Below, in pieces: positions 48,000-56,789 of a DNA stretch of 64,000 bases. The position numbers and the translations under genes are program-made. Positions within the stretch are counted from its first letter, which is position 1; every line of letters starts with the position of its first letter. The notes under the pieces were generated by a model. It was not told the origin of the DNA. It saw only the letters and a program-made list of their open reading frames with translations, and did not search any database. Where the stretch lies: the NCBI RefSeq assembly GCF_004792295.1, contig NZ_SRRY01000001.1, positions 940,501 through 1,004,500 on the forward strand, read 5' to 3'. Origin of the DNA: Pseudoalteromonas sp. MEBiC 03607. Its GTDB lineage: Bacteria; Pseudomonadota; Gammaproteobacteria; Enterobacterales; Alteromonadaceae.

Positions 48000-48755
48000 A
48001 TGAGCGCGTTAAGCGACAAAGAGCAAATTCGTTATAGCCGCCACTTGCTATTAAAAGAGGTGGGGCATGCGGGGCAGCAAAAGTTAAAGTCTGCACATAT
48101 TGTGGTTGTCGGGGCAGGTGGACTTGGCTCACCAGCACTGTTTTATTTAGCGGCGGCGGGTATCGGAACGCTCACTTTGATTGACGACGATAAGGTTGAG
48201 CTTTCAAATCTACAGCGACAAATACTCTATAAAGTAAACCATATGGGGCAGGCAAAAACACAGGCGGCTGCCAAGGTATTAAGCAGTTTAAATAATCAAA
48301 TTACGGTTAAGCCCCTATGCCAAAAGCTTGATGAAAGTAACTGTGCTGAGCTTCTTGATGGCGCTGACATCATCCTTGATTGCAGTGATAACTTTGCTAC
48401 CCGTTATTTGGTTAATCGCTATTGTTTAGCTAAATCTATCCCTCTTGTGTCAGCTGCTGCCATTGCAACGCAGGGGCAGGTGATGAGTTTTGATTTTCGT
48501 GATGAACAGAGCCCTTGTTATGGTTGTGTATTCCCGCAAACGGAGGAGCAAACAGCGCTTAATTGCGATAATGCTGGGGTATTGAGCCCGTTACTGGGTG
48601 TTATTGGGAGCATGCAAAGTTTATTGGCTATCAATATATTGCTTGGCCATAAAACGGGTAGCGAGTTTATTCAATTTGATGGGCTAACACTAAAACAGCA
48701 GCGCTTTAATATTCAAAAAGATAGTGAATGTTTAGAGTGTAATCGTGGGGTATAG
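48000..48755 (+). CDS. thiF: ThiS adenylyltransferase ThiF (HesA/MoeB/ThiF family)
   Basis: A 251-residue E1-like enzyme. QIRYSRHLLLKEVGHAGQQK, the ATP-binding VVGAGGLGSPALFYLAAAGI, DDDKVELSNLQRQILY and DCSDNFATRYLVNRYC are family motifs. Zinc cysteines are in CYGCVFPQ and the C-terminal CLEC. It activates the C-terminal Gly of ThiS. Context decides for ThiF over MoeB: it is the last gene of the thi operon, starting one base after thiDE. A bidirectional terminator follows. Confidence 0.93.
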   Translation: MSALSDKEQIRYSRHLLLKEVGHAGQQKLKSAHIVVVGAGGLGSPALFYLAAAGIGTLTLIDDDKVELSNLQRQILYKVNHMGQAKTQAAAKVLSSLNNQITVKPLCQKLDESNCAELLDGADIILDCSDNFATRYLVNRYCLAKSIPLVSAAAIATQGQVMSFDFRDEQSPCYGCVFPQTEEQTALNCDNAGVLSPLLGVIGSMQSLLAINILLGHKTGSEFIQFDGLTLKQQRFNIQKDSECLECNRGV

Positions 48756-48776
48756 GCGCGATTTATAGTGAATTTT

Positions 48777-48812
48777 AAGCAAACCACTTTTAGTTAAAGT
48801 GGTTTGCTTAAT
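48777..48812. terminator. Bidirectional terminator between thiF and psd
   Basis: AAGCAAACCACTTT, loop TAGTT, AAAGTGGTTTGCTT, followed by AATTGGTTTGCTTAATTG. A-rich and T-rich flanks on both sides fit convergent thiF and psd. A partial REP fragment TAGGCGCGATTTATAG lies just upstream (48752-48768). Confidence 0.9.
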
Positions 48813-48833
48813 TGGTTTGCTTAATTGAACTTA

Positions 48834-49700
48834 TTAGTCGTTAATTTTCGCAAATGGTGTGCCCATACGTGTTACTGTTTCTGGGTGTTGATCTGATAAG
48901 AACTCAGCTTGATTTGCACCCCAGGCTAAAATAACGGTAGAGCCTAATTTAAAGCGACCCATTTCTTCACCCTTCTTCAGGGTAATTGCATTGTCACCTT
49001 TAGTTGGGTAATTCCAACTAAATACATCTTTACCTGCTGGTGGCGTTACTGTGCCAGCCCAAATAGTCTCGATGCTAGCAACAATTGTCGCACCTACAAG
49101 CACCATGGCTAGCGGGCCAATTTCGGTTTCGAAGATAGCCACAACTCGCTCGTTACGAGCAAATAGGTTAGGTACATTTTGCGCTGTTAACGGGTTTACC
49201 GAAAATAAATCACCCGGTACGTAGATCATTTTGCTCAGCGTACCATCAACAGGCATGTGAATACGGTGGTAATCTTTAGGCGCTAAATAAATAGTCGCAA
49301 ACTTGCCGCCTAAAAACGGCGCTGTGTCTTCTTCTTTGCCACCAAGTAGTGCTTGTAAGCTGTAGTCATGGCCTTTTGCTTGGATGATTTGACCGTCGAC
49401 TACATCGCCTAATTGGCTAATTGCACCATCAACTGGGTGAGCAATAATGTCGCTTTCTTCAGCAAGTGGACGAATACCTTCTTTTAATGGGCGAGTGAAA
49501 AACTCATTAAAAGTTTTGTAATGAGCTGGATCTGGGTATTTAGCCTCACTCATATCAATTTTGTATTGTTTGATAAACAATTTAATTAAGGCCGTTGTTA
49601 AGCCACCCGCTTTTGCTGCTGCTAACTTGCCAACCATGCGCGAAATGAAATGTTTTGGCATGGCATATTGCATAGCAATTTTGAATTTATCTAAACTCAC
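48834..49700 (-). CDS. psd: Phosphatidylserine decarboxylase proenzyme
   Basis: A 288-residue membrane-associated enzyme that makes phosphatidylethanolamine. Self-cleavage gives the pyruvoyl group at the LGST motif seen in [15 protein letters not shown] near residue 255. [20 protein letters not shown] is the conserved catalytic His region, and [16 protein letters not shown] lies near the N-terminus. It follows rsgA by 18 bases, with orn divergent upstream, the classic gammaproteobacterial order. Confidence 0.97.
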   Translation of the reverse strand: MSLDKFKIAMQYAMPKHFISRMVGKLAAAKAGGLTTALIKLFIKQYKIDMSEAKYPDPAHYKTFNEFFTRPLKEGIRPLAEESDIIAHPVDGAISQLGDVVDGQIIQAKGHDYSLQALLGGKEEDTAPFLGGKFATIYLAPKDYHRIHMPVDGTLSKMIYVPGDLFSVNPLTAQNVPNLFARNERVVAIFETEIGPLAMVLVGATIVASIETIWAGTVTPPAGKDVFSWNYPTKGDNAITLKKGEEMGRFKLGSTVILAWGANQAEFLSDQHPETVTRMGTPFAKIND

Positions 49701-49718
49701 TTGTTATTTCCTAAATAG

Positions 49719-50777
49719 TTATACGCGAGGAGCGCGTGCACCAGCACGGCCGTCGGCCATAGTTTCTAAAATTCGGTGGTAACTGTCAAAGCGAAGTTCT
49801 GAAATTTCACCATCATCAACAGCTTGGCGAATTATACAGCCAGGATCGTTTAAATGCTTACAATCGCGAAAACGACAGCCACCAATAAAATCACGGAACT
49901 CTTTAAAGCACCATGTAACGCGCTCAACCTCTAAATGCCATAAGCCGAACTCACGAATTCCCGGTGAGTCGATAAGATTACCGCCACTTGGTAAATGGTG
50001 TAATCGCGATACGGTTGTTGTGTGTTGACCAAGGCCGCTGTTCTCGGAGACCTCTTGGGTTAGAATGTCAGCATCTGGCAGTACAGTGTTGACTAAGGTT
50101 GATTTACCCACACCACTTTGACCAACAAAAATGCTGTTTTTACCGACCAGTTTTTGTTTAAGTTCATCAATGCCTTGACCCGTTTTATTACTGACTAACA
50201 GTACTTGATAACCTAACTCTCGATAGATATCGAGAATTTCATCAATAAAAGCAAGGCCTTCATTGTCAATTAAATCTATTTTGTTGAGCACTAAAATAGG
50301 CTCAATTCCCATGTCTTCACAGGCAACTAAATAGCGATCGATAATGTTTGGCGTAAACTCAGGCAGTACCGCAGAAACCATTAAAATTTGGTCGATATTG
50401 GCAGCGACGACTTTTACCCCGTCATAAAAATCAGGGCGCGTTAATTGTGAGCGACGTTCATGGGTTGCTTCAATAACGCCAGATAAGTCGCCCTCGCTAA
50501 CTTTTGCTCGGCGAAAAATAACTTCATCACCACAGACAAGGCTCGATACTGTTCTGCGAATATTACAACGTAATATGCTGCCTGATTCGGTTTCGATGTC
50601 GGCATGTTGGCCAAATCGACTGATCACTACCGCATTTTCGGCAGGACCTAAATTGTCATTTTGCCATTGCACAGTTGCCCCTTTCTCTTGCTTTTTATCT
50701 GCATTAGAGAGGCGTTTTTGATGGTTGGCCTTAATTCGACGCGATTGGCCTTTACTTAATTTCTTTTGTTTTGCCAC
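49719..50777 (-). CDS. rsgA: Ribosome small-subunit GTPase RsgA
   Basis: A 352-residue circularly permuted GTPase that checks late 30S assembly. The N-terminal OB fold includes [21 protein letters not shown]4 (LNKIDL) precedes G1 ([17 protein letters not shown]) and G3 (DSPGIREFG), the permuted order. The C-terminal zinc knuckle is [14 protein letters not shown]. It starts with a basic leader [20 protein letters not shown]. It is cotranscribed with psd downstream. Confidence 0.97.
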   Translation of the reverse strand: MAKQKKLSKGQSRRIKANHQKRLSNADKKQEKGATVQWQNDNLGPAENAVVISRFGQHADIETESGSILRCNIRRTVSSLVCGDEVIFRRAKVSEGDLSGVIEATHERRSQLTRPDFYDGVKVVAANIDQILMVSAVLPEFTPNIIDRYLVACEDMGIEPILVLNKIDLIDNEGLAFIDEILDIYRELGYQVLLVSNKTGQGIDELKQKLVGKNSIFVGQSGVGKSTLVNTVLPDADILTQEVSENSGLGQHTTTVSRLHHLPSGGNLIDSPGIREFGLWHLEVERVTWCFKEFRDFIGGCRFRDCKHLNDPGCIIRQAVDDGEISELRFDSYHRILETMADGRAGARAPRV

Positions 50778-50899
50778 TTTTGGCCTATAACTTGAGTAAA
50801 TGTCGGGCTTTTTGAAAAAAAAGCTTTAGGTCGACTGATGATACTAATATGATATATCTAAATGCGTTGGATCTAAAGGAAAGCACCGCTAAGGTAACT

Positions 50900-51445
50900 A
50901 TGTCTTTTCATAAATCAAATCTTATCTGGCTCGACCTGGAAATGACAGGCCTCGAACCAGCAACAGATAAAATACTCGAAATTGCCACTGTTGTCACCGA
51001 CAGTGATTTAAACATTTTGGCTGAAGGCCCTGTTATTGCTATTCATCAAAGCGATGAACTGCTTGATGGCATGGATGAGTGGTGTACGACTCAGCACGGT
51101 CAATCTGGTTTAACAGCTCGCTGTAAAGCAAGCACATTCACAGAGCAAGATGCCATTGAGCAAACACTGGCATTTTTGAAGCAATGGGTACCTGCGGGTG
51201 CTTCGCCTATGTGTGGTAATTCTATCGGCCAAGATCGCCGCTTTATGAATAAGTACATGCCTGAATTGGAAGACTACTTTCACTACCGTAACCTCGATGT
51301 AAGCACAGTTAAAGAGCTTGCGCGTCGCTGGAAACCTGACGTGTTAGCACAAGTGAACAAAAAAGGTTCGCATCTAGCCCTCGACGATATTAAAGATTCG
51401 ATCATGGAATTAAAGGTTTACCAAGAAAAATTCTTTAATTTGTAA
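50900..51445 (+). CDS. orn: Oligoribonuclease
   Basis: ATG 50900 follows TAAGGT by four bases and gives 181 residues, exactly the E. coli length; an in-frame ATG at 50849 would add 17 unneeded residues. DEDDh exonuclease: [20 protein letters not shown] (DxE), [16 protein letters not shown], and [17 protein letters not shown] (HxxxxD). It degrades 2-5 nt RNA to mononucleotides and is usually essential; it also ends c-di-GMP breakdown by clearing pGpG. The stable-RNA array starts just downstream. Confidence 0.98.
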   Translation: MSFHKSNLIWLDLEMTGLEPATDKILEIATVVTDSDLNILAEGPVIAIHQSDELLDGMDEWCTTQHGQSGLTARCKASTFTEQDAIEQTLAFLKQWVPAGASPMCGNSIGQDRRFMNKYMPELEDYFHYRNLDVSTVKELARRWKPDVLAQVNKKGSHLALDDIKDSIMELKVYQEKFFNL

Positions 51446-51452
51446 AAAACAT

Positions 51453-51480
51453 TTGCAAACACATCGGATTATTGTAGAAT
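51453..51480 (+). promoter_or_regulatory. Promoter of the tRNA-Gly array
   Basis: TTGCAA, a 16-base spacer and TAGAAT, followed by the C-rich CCTGCCCCGC discriminator region typical of stable-RNA promoters under stringent control. It is 72 bases ahead of the first tRNA-like unit. A short AACCCC...GGGGTT hairpin lies at 51501-51515 in the leader. Confidence 0.75.
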
Positions 51481-51551
51481 CCTGCCCCGCTTAAGACGTT
51501 AACCCCCGCGGGGTTAGTGTGCCTTTAGCTAAACTTTTATAGTTGAAATTT

Positions 51552-51634
51552 GCGGCACTAGTTCAGTTGCCAGAACGTTTTACCGCAACCTTCAAGGTTG
51601 TGCACCAACGGACAAATTACTGACTACTTATAAA
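51552..51634 (+). pseudogene. tRNA-Gly-derived truncated unit P1
   Basis: Begins GCGGCACTAGTTCAGTTG, one base different from the true tRNA-Gly 5' end, then CCAGAACGTTTTACCG, an anticodon-like hairpin CAACCTTCAAGGTTG whose loop is TTCAA in place of TTGCCAA, and TGCACCAACGGACAAATTAC. The T-arm and the 3' acceptor strand are absent. In this copy GTTC and GAAC form a perfect D-stem. Confidence 0.8.
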
Positions 51635-51717
51635 GCGGCACTAGCTCAGTTGCCAGAACGTTTTACCGCAACCTTCAAGGTTGTGCAGCAACGGACAAAT
51701 TACTGACTACTTATAAA
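51635..51717 (+). pseudogene. tRNA-Gly-derived truncated unit P2
   Basis: An 83-base unit nearly identical to P1, with GCTC in the D-arm and TGCAGCAACGG in the 3' part. It is joined directly to the first intact tRNA-Gly. Confidence 0.8.
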
Positions 51718-51793
51718 GCGGCACTAGCTCAGTTGGTAGAGCGCAACCTTGCCAAGGTTGAGGTCACGAGTTCGAGCCTCGTGTGCCGCTCCA
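51718..51793 (+). tRNA. tRNA-Gly (GCC), copy 1
   Basis: Acceptor GCGGCAC pairs with GTGCCGC; D-arm GCTCAGTTGGTAGAGC; anticodon arm CAACCTTGCCAAGGTTG with anticodon GCC; T-arm CACGAGTTCGAGCCTCGTG; discriminator T and encoded CCA. 76 bases. The CCA end starts a nine-pair hairpin with the downstream AGAAATTGG. Confidence 0.98.
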
Positions 51794-51892
51794 ATTTCTC
51801 ACCAAAAGAAATTGGCTTAAGTTTCAAGGGGAAAGTAACTAACTTGAAGCTTGTAACTTAAAACTAGTAACTTAAAACTAGTAACTTATTGT

Positions 51893-51968
51893 GCGGCACT
51901 AGCTCAGTTGGTAGAGCGCAACCTTGCCAAGGTTGAGGTCACGAGTTCGAGCCTCGTGTGCCGCTCCA
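51893..51968 (+). tRNA. tRNA-Gly (GCC), copy 2
   Basis: Identical in sequence to copy 1, including encoded CCA, and followed by the same CAATTTCT...AGAAATTG hairpin. The 99-base spacer before it contains direct copies of AACTAGTAACTTA. Confidence 0.98.
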
Positions 51969-52070
51969 ATTTCTCACCAAAAGAAATTGATATAAGTTTC
52001 AAGTGGAAAGTTGAAAGCACCAAGCTATTCAAACTTGTAACTTGAATCTTGTAACTAGAAACTATTTGAT

Positions 52071-52146
52071 GCGGCACTAGCTCAGTTGGTAGAGCGCAAC
52101 CTTGCCAAGGTTGAGGTCACGAGTTCGAGCCTCGTGTGCCGCTCCA
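52071..52146 (+). tRNA. tRNA-Gly (GCC), copy 3
   Basis: Identical to copies 1 and 2. The spacers on both sides are near-identical 102-base sequences (CAAGCTATTCAAACTTGTAA and flanks), showing recent tandem duplication of tRNA plus spacer. Confidence 0.98.
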
Positions 52147-52248
52147 ATTTCTCACCAAAAGAAATTGATATAAGTTTCAAGGGGAAAGTTGAAAGCACCA
52201 AGCTATTCAAACTTGTAACTTGAATCTTGTAACTAGAAACTATTTAAA

Positions 52249-52332
52249 GCGGCACTAGCTCAGTTGCCAGAACGTTTTACCGCAACCTTCAAGGTTGTGC
52301 ACCAACGGACAAATTACTGACTACTTTTGAAT
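52249..52332 (+). pseudogene. tRNA-Gly-derived truncated unit P3
   Basis: An 84-base unit like P2, with TGCACCAACGG; its 3' linker differs (TACTTTTGAAT). Confidence 0.8.
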
Positions 52333-52413
52333 GCGGCACTAGCTCAGTTGCCAGAACGTTTACCGCAACCTTCAGGTTGTGCGACAACGGACAAATTACT
52401 GACTACTTATAAA
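52333..52413 (+). pseudogene. tRNA-Gly-derived truncated unit P4
   Basis: The most divergent unit, 81 bases: one T fewer in CGTTTACCG, hairpin CAACCTTCAGGTTG with one A fewer, and GCGACAACGG downstream. Confidence 0.78.
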
Positions 52414-52496
52414 GCGGCACTAGCTCAGTTGCCAGAACGTTTTACCGCAACCTTCAAGGTTGTGCACCAACGGACAAATTACTGACTACTTATAAA
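52414..52496 (+). pseudogene. tRNA-Gly-derived truncated unit P5
   Basis: An 83-base unit nearly identical to P2, differing at TGCACCAACGG, and directly joined to the last intact tRNA-Gly. Confidence 0.8.
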
Positions 52497-52572
52497 GCGG
52501 CACTAGCTCAGTTGGTAGAGCGCAACCTTGCCAAGGTTGAGGTCACGAGTTCGAGCCTCGTGTGCCGCTCCA
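52497..52572 (+). tRNA. tRNA-Gly (GCC), copy 4
   Basis: Identical to the other three copies, with encoded CCA. Unlike them it lacks the following AATTTCT hairpin; the array ends with CAATCTCTAAAAAATCCC, and no clear terminator is visible. Confidence 0.98.
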
Positions 52573-52658
52573 ATCTCTAAAAAATCCCAAAATACTTTCT
52601 TAAATAAAATCTTTCTTAAATAAAGCTGTTAAAACCAAATTTTGTCTATAGCTAGTTT

Positions 52659-53084
52659 TTAGATCTGACCTTGAATCGTCGCGACAATGCGTCTAGCACC
52701 ACCATGGTCTCGGTGTTCACCTAAATAAATACCTTGCCATGTGCCTAGCATTAAGCGGCCTTGATTAATTGGTATGGTGAGTTCAGCACCTAATGTACTG
52801 CTTTTTATATGGGCTGGCATATCGTCATCACCTTCATAATCATGACGATAATAACTTTGTCGTTCTGGCACAAAGTGATTGAAGTGACTTTCCATATCCA
52901 TTCGCACAGTCGGATCTGCATTTTCGTTAATGGTTAAGCTTGCAGAAGTATGCTGAATGAAAAGGTGTAATAAACCGACTTTGTACTGTGTTATTTCGGG
53001 GAGTTGGCGAAGTATTTCGTCATCAATAATGTGAAAGCCTCGCGAGCGAGGCTTTAATTGAATTGTTTTTTGCTGCCAACTCAT
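52659..53084 (-). CDS. yjbQ: YjbQ/UPF0047 family protein
   Basis: A 141-residue protein of the YjbQ family (secondary thiamine-phosphate synthase enzyme). [20 protein letters not shown], then [35 protein letters not shown] and IVATIQGQ are family hallmarks, with the conserved His and Glu residues near a bound metal or anion. Weak thiamine-phosphate synthase activity is reported for the family, but the main role is not settled. It overlaps cheX by ATGA, so the two are translationally coupled. The thi operon is about 4 kb away and not part of this unit. Confidence 0.9.
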   Translation of the reverse strand: MSWQQKTIQLKPRSRGFHIIDDEILRQLPEITQYKVGLLHLFIQHTSASLTINENADPTVRMDMESHFNHFVPERQSYYRHDYEGDDDMPAHIKSSTLGAELTIPINQGRLMLGTWQGIYLGEHRDHGGARRIVATIQGQI

Positions 53085-53548
53085 AGTTTATCAAAGCTTA
53101 CTTCGATATTGGCGTTACCGTCAGCTGACGTGAATGGAATTAACACCTTGGCACCTTCGCATTTGTGAGCAATTGTATGTCCTTTGCCAGACACTACAAC
53201 TGGTGTTGCCATATCAAACTCATAGCCTTTTTCGCCAAGTAAGTTTTTAGCACCACCTGTCACCATGTTAGTGATTTCACCGACCATATCGGTAACTTCT
53301 TCATCGATAGTTTCTGGTCGTTCTCCGAGCATTCTTTCCATAATGGTTAATGCTAGGCTTTCATCAAATGAGATTGAAAGTGAGCCTTTTGTTTGTGGTC
53401 CAACCATACCTATTAAACCGGAAACATCACCACGGGCTACTTCATCTTTTTTTAAACTAGGTTTACCCGGTTTCAATTCTGTTTGAGCCATGGTGCTCAA
53501 TACATTTAATAATGATGATAAAAATGGGTTGATGAACTCCACATTCAT
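53081..53548 (-). CDS. cheX: CheX-like chemotaxis phosphatase
   Basis: A 155-residue CheC/CheX-fold protein. The active helix signature E-x2-N appears in [20 protein letters not shown] (residues about 85-104). It starts [20 protein letters not shown], typical of CheX. Family members dephosphorylate CheY-P or act on other response regulators. No chemotaxis genes are nearby; the gene is coupled to yjbQ and follows zur after 75 bases, so its partner is unknown. Confidence 0.87.
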   Translation of the reverse strand: MNVEFINPFLSSLLNVLSTMAQTELKPGKPSLKKDEVARGDVSGLIGMVGPQTKGSLSISFDESLALTIMERMLGERPETIDEEVTDMVGEITNMVTGGAKNLLGEKGYEFDMATPVVVSGKGHTIAHKCEGAKVLIPFTSADGNANIEVSFDKL

Positions 53549-53623
53549 TATTTAATTTCCCTCAGGTTACGCAGCCAAGCTGCAATTATAACTTAAGTGT
53601 AGTGGCTGTTCAGAACAGTGCAC

Positions 53624-54058
53624 TTAATCTTTGCAATTTTCACACTTTCCATGTGCTTCGATAGTTTGTCCAGAGACAATAAATCCACTTTCTGCGGCGA
53701 GATTATTCAGTTCGTGAGAAATCACTGTTGAATGTAACTCTTTAACAAAACCACAGCTGTCGCAAATTAATAGTTGTACAGGGTGAATATAATCGAAATG
53801 ATGGCACAACATAAAAGAGTTAGTACTTTCGATTTTATGAATAAAGCCAAGTTCAGACAAAAAATCTAACGCGCGATAAATAGTGGCAGGTTTTGCACCA
53901 GACTCAGTTAATTTAAGTTGTTCTAATAAGTCATAAGCACCTACACCACCTTGCGCACTAGCTAAAAGGCGAAATACTTTTTCACGGATAGGCGTGAAAC
54001 GTGCACCACGATTGTCGCAGACTTGTTTTGCTTTACTAACGAGTGATTCTATATTCAT
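53624..54058 (-). CDS. zur: Zinc uptake regulator Zur (Fur family)
   Basis: A 144-residue Fur-family repressor. An N-terminal winged helix (TPIREKVFRLLASAQGGVGA and AKPATIYRALDFLSELGF) is followed by a dimer domain with HHFDYIHPVQLLICDSCGFV and C-terminal CENC, the structural zinc cysteines. SFMLCHHFDYIHPVQ fits Zur better than Fur or PerR. It would repress zinc importers when zinc is plentiful. No Zur box could be assigned by eye in the short gap to marC. Confidence 0.85.
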   Translation of the reverse strand: MNIESLVSKAKQVCDNRGARFTPIREKVFRLLASAQGGVGAYDLLEQLKLTESGAKPATIYRALDFLSELGFIHKIESTNSFMLCHHFDYIHPVQLLICDSCGFVKELHSTVISHELNNLAAESGFIVSGQTIEAHGKCENCKD

Positions 54059-54152
54059 CTTCTCTTATCCTTACGCTACCGTGATATACTAACATACTGT
54101 ATTGTAGTTGCAGTGTTTTTATTCGCTATCTCGTTTTCAAGGAAGTTTGTTA

Positions 54153-54773
54153 ATGACTGAGTTGCTCGCCGCGTTCATTTTCTTTTTTGCTGTGATTGAT
54201 CCAATCGGTACGGTGCCTGTCTTTATTGCTGTAACCCGCTGGGATGATGCCAAGTTTAAACGCAAAGTTGCACTTAAAGCGGTAGGAGTGTCGGCATTAG
54301 TTTTGCTTTTCTTTGTTATTGCTGGGGAGTTGCTGTTAAACGCAATTAAAATCCCTTTATCGGCATTTCAGATTGCTGGCGGCATTGTTCTATTACTTTT
54401 TGCGCTGTCTATGATCTTTGGCGAGAGTAAGCCTGAAAGCGAAATTAAAAGTGTCCGTGATAGTACCGAAACGGCTATCTTTCCGCTGGCAATTCCATCT
54501 ATTGCAAGCCCAGGGGCAATGCTCGGTGCAGTGTTGATGACGCGCAATAATGAATATACATGGTTAGAGCAACTAGTTACCTCTGCGATAATGTTATCGG
54601 TGCTCATTATCGTCTTAGTGTTACTTTTATTGGCTACTCAAGTTCACAAATTAATTGGTGATAGTGGTGCCAGTATAATCAGCCGAGTGATGGGACTAAT
54701 TTTATCTTCAGTGGCTGTGACAAACATTCTTGGCGGCATAGCTCACTACTTTGGTTTGAGTGTCGTTGGATAA
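54153..54773 (+). CDS. MarC-family integral membrane protein (YhgN-like)
   Basis: ATG 54153 follows AAGGAAG by seven bases; a TTG at 54108 is in frame but unlikely. The 206-residue protein has six predicted transmembrane helices. The first, AAFIFFFAVIDPIGTVPVFI, carries the family DPIG(T/N)xP motif; PLAIPSIASPGAMLGAVLMT is the second signature, with P-x-x-x-GPG-like turn. Function of MarC/YhgN proteins is not known; they are not proven antibiotic transporters. Divergent from zur. Confidence 0.9.
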   Translation: MTELLAAFIFFFAVIDPIGTVPVFIAVTRWDDAKFKRKVALKAVGVSALVLLFFVIAGELLLNAIKIPLSAFQIAGGIVLLLFALSMIFGESKPESEIKSVRDSTETAIFPLAIPSIASPGAMLGAVLMTRNNEYTWLEQLVTSAIMLSVLIIVLVLLLLATQVHKLIGDSGASIISRVMGLILSSVAVTNILGGIAHYFGLSVVG

Positions 54774-54870
54774 GATGAATTAAAGTGCATTTTCAGTAAT
54801 TTAAACTTTGAATATTTGTCTTCTTTTATCTAAGTTAAGAAGTAGGCAATAAAAATTTAAGGAATAGAGA

Positions 54871-55350
54871 ATGCTACTCAAAAATGTTGTTTTATCAGTT
54901 TTTCTGATTTTTAGTTTAGGTGCTTGCATGGAGCCAACCTATGACAGTGGTAAGTTAAAAGTTATTGAAGTAACTGATCATGATTTTAAAATTAATGGTG
55001 AAAGCGCAGTAACAGTGATCATTGGTCATGCAAATGTTGCTGAGTACAGCTTTTCACTTCGTAAAAGTGATTTAAAGAAAGGTACACTTTTACAATCAGT
55101 GTCTGACAGCAACCCGAATGTTCGCGCTGATGGTACATTTTTTAGTGAATACTATGTGCAGTCAAAAGATCATGATACTCATGCATCAATTGAAATTGTT
55201 GAAATCGACCCTGTTGAAAAAGTAGCGCGAATTGCAGTGGGTGCCAAACTAGTTAACCTTAAGAACGAAGATTATAAAGAGTTAGAAATCACCATATTTG
55301 AACTTACAGGCAAAAACTTAGAACACCTCCTTAATGAAGTTAAAAGTTAA
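54871..55350 (+). CDS. Small lipoprotein of unknown function
   Basis: A 159-residue lipoprotein: MLLKNVVLSVFLIFSLGACM with lipobox LGAC (Cys19). The mature part is a likely all-beta domain (LKVIEVTDHDFKINGESAVT, then IGHANVAEYSFSLRKSDLKK and ASIEIVEIDPVEKVARIAVG). No family recognised. The GGAATAGAG ribosome region precedes the ATG, and a terminator follows 18 bases after the stop, so it is a single-gene unit. Confidence 0.75.
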   Translation: MLLKNVVLSVFLIFSLGACMEPTYDSGKLKVIEVTDHDFKINGESAVTVIIGHANVAEYSFSLRKSDLKKGTLLQSVSDSNPNVRADGTFFSEYYVQSKDHDTHASIEIVEIDPVEKVARIAVGAKLVNLKNEDYKELEITIFELTGKNLEHLLNEVKS

Positions 55351-55367
55351 CTTATCCACCATTTTGT

Positions 55368-55397
55368 AAGAAGTGAGTGTGTAGTCCACTTCTTTTA
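55368..55397 (+). terminator. Terminator after the small lipoprotein
   Basis: AAGAAGTG, an 11-base loop, CACTTCTT and TTATTCTTTT. Medium strength because of the large loop. Confidence 0.75.
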
Positions 55398-55576
55398 TTC
55401 TTTTCTTCCCCATCTTTGATTATGTCATGTTGCGATTGAGCATTAGTGATATAATATCGAAAATTTTGTCAGGGCATGATGCATCTCTTAAAATTGCGTC
55501 ATCGCTGTACTGAGCGTTAATCGTATTAGGTAATCAAGTTGCAAGTAAACGTATTGATCTTTAAAGGGGCCATGTT

Positions 55577-56554
55577 ATGAGCACAACGACATTAAACCGC
55601 CGTTTTTCCGTGGCACCCATGTTAGATTGGACAGATCGTCACTGTCGAACTTTTCACCGTAAAATGACTAAGCATGCTGTGCTTTACACTGAGATGGTGA
55701 CAACAGGGGCTATTTTATTTGGTAAAGGCGACTACCTTCATTTTAACCAGCATGAAGGGCCTGTGGCATTGCAGCTTGGTGGCTCAGATCCTGAAGCGTT
55801 GGCTAAGTGTGCAAAGTTAGCGGCAGAGCGTGGCTATGATGAGGTTAACCTTAATGTTGGCTGTCCTTCTGACCGTGTGCAAAATGGTCGTTTTGGTGCT
55901 TGTTTAATGGCAGAGCCGAAGCTGGTTGCTGACTGTGTTGCAGCAATGAAGGCCGAAGTGACTATTCCTGTTACAGTTAAAACGCGCATTGGCATTGATG
56001 AGCAAGACTCGTATGAGTTTTTATGTGCCTTAATTGAAGCAAGTCATGATGTTGGTTGTGATGACTTTATTATCCATGCCCGTAAAGCATGGTTAAATGG
56101 TTTAAGCCCAAAAGAAAATCGTGAGATCCCACCACTTGATTACCCGCGTGTTTATCAGCTGAAAAAAGATTATCCGCAACTTCACTTAAGTTTAAATGGT
56201 GGCGTGAAAACCATTGCTGATAGTGTGGCTCACCTTGAGTATGTTGATGGCATTATGATTGGTCGTGAAGCGTATAGTAATCCGTTTATTTTGTCTGAGG
56301 TTGATGAAAACATTTATGGTGATGAAGCCTTTACGCTTACTCGTCATCAGGTTGTGCGCTCTATGTATGACTATATCGAAGATGAAATGAGTAAAGGTGC
56401 TAACTTTTGGCATATTGCTCGCCACATGTTGGGGATTTTCCAAGGCCAACCTGGCGCGCGTGGTTTTAGACGTCATCTTTCAGAAAAGGGTCATGGTAAA
56501 GCGGCTGATTTATCTGTTATGGATAAAGCCTTAAGTTTTGTCCCAGAAGCCTAA
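55577..56554 (+). CDS. dusA: tRNA-dihydrouridine synthase A
   Basis: A 325-residue FMN enzyme that reduces uridines 20/20a in the tRNA D-loop. [20 protein letters not shown] starts the TIM barrel and [20 protein letters not shown] has the catalytic cysteine. [20 protein letters not shown] is specific to Dus[13 protein letters not shown] lies in the C-terminal helical domain. It has its own terminator. The AAAGGGG ribosome site is clear. Confidence 0.97.
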   Translation: MSTTTLNRRFSVAPMLDWTDRHCRTFHRKMTKHAVLYTEMVTTGAILFGKGDYLHFNQHEGPVALQLGGSDPEALAKCAKLAAERGYDEVNLNVGCPSDRVQNGRFGACLMAEPKLVADCVAAMKAEVTIPVTVKTRIGIDEQDSYEFLCALIEASHDVGCDDFIIHARKAWLNGLSPKENREIPPLDYPRVYQLKKDYPQLHLSLNGGVKTIADSVAHLEYVDGIMIGREAYSNPFILSEVDENIYGDEAFTLTRHQVVRSMYDYIEDEMSKGANFWHIARHMLGIFQGQPGARGFRRHLSEKGHGKAADLSVMDKALSFVPEA

Positions 56555-56568
56555 TCATTTCCCTCATT

Positions 56569-56596
56569 AAAAAGCCACATTTTGTGGCTTTTTTTG
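56569..56596 (+). terminator. Rho-independent terminator of dusA
   Basis: AAAAAGCCACA, loop TTT, TGTGGCTTTTTTT, starting 15 bases after the stop. Confidence 0.94.
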
Positions 56597-56731
56597 ATCC
56601 TAAAATTTGGTGAAAAAGTTAATTTTTTAGTCAAATTAGTTATTTTTCATTCAGTCACCAGTCAGTCTAATTCTTGATTTTTAAATCTCAACTTATTGTA
56701 TTTAAATATTTATTTTTATTTTAGTGGTAGT

Positions 56732-56747
56732 TGGCACAAGAATTGGA
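56732..56747 (+). promoter_or_regulatory. Sigma54-type promoter of the psp group
   Basis: TGGCACAAGAATTGGA matches the -24/-12 consensus TGGCAC-N5-TTGCW except for G in place of C in the -12 element. It is 43 bases before pspA. Phage-shock operons are classically sigma54/PspF dependent. No pspF gene is adjacent. Confidence 0.75.
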
Positions 56748-56789
56748 ATCTCCTTGATGTATTAACCCAATAATCAACAGGAGAGTCAC

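Noticed and set aside
51552..52496. tRNA-like units as integron attC sites or as tRNA attachment sites of an integrated element
   Set aside because: They lack attC core pairs and no integrase, cassette or phage gene is nearby.
54059..54152. Zur operator in the zur-marC gap
   Set aside because: An imperfect AT-rich palindrome around 54080-54105 is present but does not match the known consensus well enough to claim.
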